A stretch of 62,835 nt of DNA, from positions 1 to 62,835 of the forward strand of contig PWNH01000010.1 of assembly GCA_003557905.1 (NCBI GenBank). Reading direction: 5' to 3'. The notes beneath the pieces are model-generated. The model did no database searches. It worked only from the letters and a program-made list of their open reading frames with translations, and was not told where the DNA came from. Within the stretch, counting starts at the first letter, position 1, and each line of letters starts with the position of its first letter. Origin of the DNA: Methanomassiliicoccaceae archaeon (GTDB taxonomy: Archaea > Thermoplasmatota > Thermoplasmata > Methanomassiliicoccales > Methanomethylophilaceae). Made by a program: the position numbers and the translations under genes. Positions 60,683 to 62,835 of the stretch are shown piece by piece.

Positions 60683-61144
60683 TCACTCGAATTTTCCATC
60701 TAGCTCGAGTAGGTATTTCCTCAGCTCGAACCCCTGGGAACGGTAGAAAGGAATCACCGACTCATTCCCAGGCGTCACTGTCAGCCTGATAGCCCTCGCA
60801 TCCTGAGACCTCAGCCATTCCATCGAACGGTTCAGAAGCTCCCTCCCGATGCCCTCATGGCGTCTGTCCGGACGGACGTAGAAGGAATCGACCCATCCTA
60901 TCCGGTCCTCACCAATGGTGCTCAGGCAGTACCCCACCGCCTCGCCCTCATCTTCCGCAAGGACCAACCATATGTCCCCGCCGGCAGCTCTTTTCCGCAC
61001 GACATCCATCCTGCTGTCGAAAGTGACATCCACATAATGGTGCTGGAAGGTGGTGGCGACGTCTGCGAGCATCGATCTGAGCTCCTCCCATAGTGTGGAA
61101 ATGGACTCAAGGCCATCCCCTCCTTCCTCCCTGTAAAACACCAT
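60683..61144 (-). CDS. GNAT family N-acetyltransferase
   Basis: The 153-residue protein shows the acetyl-CoA fold: VGYCLSTIGEDRIGWVDSFY, the pyrophosphate loop VRPDRRHEGIGRELLNR, LTVTPGNESVIPFYRSQGFE. The substrate (amine or protein N-terminus) is unknown. ATG 61144 is centred about 27 bases from a CTTTATCATTATC box. It precedes the regulator gene in the same direction, but that gene seems to have its own box. Confidence 0.9.
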   Translation of the reverse strand: MVFYREEGGDGLESISTLWEELRSMLADVATTFQHHYVDVTFDSRMDVVRKRAAGGDIWLVLAEDEGEAVGYCLSTIGEDRIGWVDSFYVRPDRRHEGIGRELLNRSMEWLRSQDARAIRLTVTPGNESVIPFYRSQGFELRKYLLELDGKFE

Positions 61145-61215
61145 GTGAGAAGTAAACGCTGGGATAATGATAAAGGTAATTAACCCGCTACTGAATCCCG
61201 TTGCAGGTGTGATTG

Positions 61216-62550
61216 ATGTCCAACGATATCGGGGATAGGGTTAGGAGCGCCAAGGAGGCATACATAAGGCTGATGTCTGAGAGCACCTCCCGTAAGGACG
61301 GAGCATTGGAGGCCATGGCCGCAGCGCTCGACTCCGAGAGGGAGGCCATCAAGGCCGCCAACGCCAAGGACATGAAGGTCGCCGAGCAGATGGTGGCCGA
61401 CGGCGAATTGACCTCTGCGCTCCTGAAGAGACTGAAGGTCGACGATTCCAAGCTGGATGAGATGATAGCCGGAATAAATGATGTGATGCGCCTTCCCGAC
61501 CCGGTGGGGAGGACCATGCAGGCTCTGGAGCTCGATGACGGCCTGGAATTGTTCCAGGTAAGCACACCCATCGGACTCATCGGGGTGATTTTCGAATCTC
61601 GGCCCGACGTGGTGCCGCAGATAATGGCCCTGTGCCTCAAAAGTGGGAACGCAACGATATTCAAGGGCGGCAGCGAGGCCCGCGAATCAAACCGGGTGCT
61701 TTTCGATGTTCTGACGAACGCCATCGCCTCCGCGGGCTTGCCGTCCGAGGCATTTCAGCTCATGGAGACCAGGGACGATGTCACTGGCATGTTGGACATG
61801 GACGGCTATATAGACCTGATCATACCCCGCGGTTCCAATGACTTCGTCCGTTATATACAGGATAACACCAGGATACCCGTCCTCGGTCATGCGGCGGGGA
61901 TATGCCACGTGTACTTGGACGTTGATGCTGACCCGGTGAAGGCCAAGGAGGTGGCGGTGGACTCCAAGGTCCAGTATGCCGCGGTCTGCAATGCCATGGA
62001 GACCCTACTGGTGCACAAGGACATGTCTGCAGGACTACTTGCGGAGATAGCGACCGAGTTGTCCGACAAAGGCGTAGAGCTCCGTTGCGACCACGCATCC
62101 AAGGAGATACTGTCCACAGCAGGCGTGCCGGTCCTGGATGCGGATGTGGAAGATTGGGACACCGAGTACAACGAACTGATATTGTCAGTGAGGACAGTGG
62201 ATTCTTTGGAGGATGCGGTGGTTCACATAAACACCCATGGCTCCGGTCATACGGACTGCATAGTCACTGAGAACTCCGATTCCGCCAAGAGGTTCGTCGC
62301 CATGGTGGATTCATCGAGCGTCATGTTGAACGCATCCACGCGTTTCGCCGATGGCTTCCGTTACGGAAAGGGGGCTGAAGTGGGGATAAGCACCAACAAG
62401 ATCCATGCCCGTGGGCCGGTGGGCATGGAAGGGCTGATGATCTACAAATACGTCCTCCTGGGCCAGGGTCACGTCGTCAAGGATTATGCAGGAAAGGGCG
62501 CGAAACGTTTCACCCACAGGAACCTGTCCAAACATTTGGAGATCAGGTGA
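61216..62550 (+). CDS. proA: Gamma-glutamyl phosphate reductase
   Basis: ProA makes glutamate semialdehyde for proline. The 444-residue protein has STPIGLIGVIFESRPDVVPQ, CLKSGNATIFKGGSEA, MDGYIDLIIPRGSNDFVRYI, VQYAAVCNAMETLLVH (catalytic Cys) and a C-terminal RGPVGMEGLMIYKYVL, all typical of the enzyme. ATG 61216 has AGGTG upstream; the TTG one codon before is rejected. proB starts five bases after its stop. Confidence 0.96.
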   Translation: MSNDIGDRVRSAKEAYIRLMSESTSRKDGALEAMAAALDSEREAIKAANAKDMKVAEQMVADGELTSALLKRLKVDDSKLDEMIAGINDVMRLPDPVGRTMQALELDDGLELFQVSTPIGLIGVIFESRPDVVPQIMALCLKSGNATIFKGGSEARESNRVLFDVLTNAIASAGLPSEAFQLMETRDDVTGMLDMDGYIDLIIPRGSNDFVRYIQDNTRIPVLGHAAGICHVYLDVDADPVKAKEVAVDSKVQYAAVCNAMETLLVHKDMSAGLLAEIATELSDKGVELRCDHASKEILSTAGVPVLDADVEDWDTEYNELILSVRTVDSLEDAVVHINTHGSGHTDCIVTENSDSAKRFVAMVDSSSVMLNASTRFADGFRYGKGAEVGISTNKIHARGPVGMEGLMIYKYVLLGQGHVVKDYAGKGAKRFTHRNLSKHLEIR

Positions 62551-62555
62551 GTCAG

Positions 62556-62835
62556 ATGCGCAGCGGGGTATTGGCGGAGGTAGACAGCGTCGTCATCAAG
62601 GTGGGGACCTCATCCATAACCAAGGATGACTTCCAGGTCGACAGCGAGTTCATGGACTCCGTCGCCCGTCAGGTCAAGTGGATAAGGTCCCGGGGGATGG
62701 AGGCCATCGTCGTCACGTCCGGGGCGATAGGGATAGGCCTGGATGCCATGAAGGTGAGGCCCAAGCCCAACGAGGTACCCATAAGACAGGCGGCAGCCTC
62801 AGTGGGCCAGAGCATACTGATGCAGAAGTGGACGG
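62556..62835 (+). CDS. proB: Glutamate 5-kinase, N-terminal part (cut by window end)
   Basis: The 93 visible codons include the amino-acid-kinase N-terminus VVIKVGTSSITKDD, IVVTSGAIGIGLDAM and QAAASVGQSILMQKW, matching ProB. ATG 62556 is preferred; an in-frame GTG at 62547 overlaps the proA stop. proA-proB would be an operon. The gene continues past the end of the window. Confidence 0.92.
   Translation, partial: MRSGVLAEVDSVVIKVGTSSITKDDFQVDSEFMDSVARQVKWIRSRGMEAIVVTSGAIGIGLDAMKVRPKPNEVPIRQAAASVGQSILMQKWT

Noticed and set aside
1-62835. tRNA, rRNA, CRISPR, insertion sequences, attachment sites or an integrated element
   Set aside because: No such signature was found by reading. Genes are tightly packed, of uniform composition and of housekeeping type. 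A tRNA and repeat scan would be the decisive check.

Overview
The window comes from an archaeal chromosome. It carries a group II thermosome, Alba, PCNA, TFS, aMBF1, Nob1, Csl4, Taw2, archaeal lipid enzymes (a prenyl diphosphate synthase and two geranylgeranyl reductases), form III RuBisCO and an Fpo-type complex I. The gene set, the moderately high GC (judged by eye), a Thermoplasmata-like B12/radical-SAM protein, a probable methanogenesis marker 11 protein, HdrBC, and fpoABCDHIJJKLMN without fpoF next to it point to the Thermoplasmatota, most likely a Methanomassiliicoccales-like lineage. That placement is inference. No mcr, mtr or methyltransferase (mttB/mtbB type) genes lie in the window. 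No mobile element, rRNA, tRNA or CRISPR array was seen, and no stretch over 300 bases lacks a gene. The longest gap (about 53301-53554) is AT-rich promoter DNA.

Layout. (1) 0-6.3 kb: aMBF1, a DUF2240 protein, the thermosome, then grpE-dnaK-dnaJ; dnaK is interrupted by an in-frame TAA. (2) 6.3-10.8 kb: an RNase H-fold protein, then the minus-strand operon ribose-1,5-bisphosphate isomerase, form III RuBisCO, AMP phosphorylase, which is the full archaeal AMP salvage route. (3) 10.9-20.3 kb: a small membrane protein, Alba, an RNase III-domain protein, a 502-residue orphan, Taw2, geranylgeranyl reductase, a transketolase/transaldolase operon, PCNA, TFS and a membrane protein. (4) 20.4-24.4 kb: YjbQ, a beta-CASP nuclease, NadC, HdrCB and a zinc-ribbon protein. 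(5) 24.4-32 kb: a tetrahydrofolate one-carbon block of purH, an AcsE-like methyltransferase, metF, metV, a NodB-type deacetylase, fhs and folD. (6) 32-37.9 kb: KptA, DUF2797, a probable methanogenesis marker 11, cis-prenyltransferase, B12/radical-SAM protein and ProC. (7) 38.1-48.4 kb: a tight 12-gene fpo operon (11 subunit types, J split). (8) 48.4-53.3 kb: prenyl synthase and reductase, Nob1, a small unknown, and a minus-strand operon of METTL5-like methylase, Csl4, a 57-residue protein and a stand-alone ThiI PP-loop domain. (9) 53.5-62.8 kb: a three-gene archaeal glutamate synthase, a separate FMN glutamate-synthase-like protein, G3E GTPase plus Cys-rich regulator, GNAT, proA and the start of proB.

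How it fits together. The folate block can take formate to methyl-H4F (Fhs, FolD, MetVF) and hand the methyl group to a corrinoid protein (AcsE-like), while PurH consumes formyl-H4F. Fpo, with a FpoI that has two extra 4Fe-4S motifs, would pump ions using ferredoxin or another donor in place of F420H2. HdrBC could serve heterodisulfide reduction or donate electrons to MetVF. Many start codons sit 23-29 nt from the centre of a TATA-like box, so leaderless transcripts look common.
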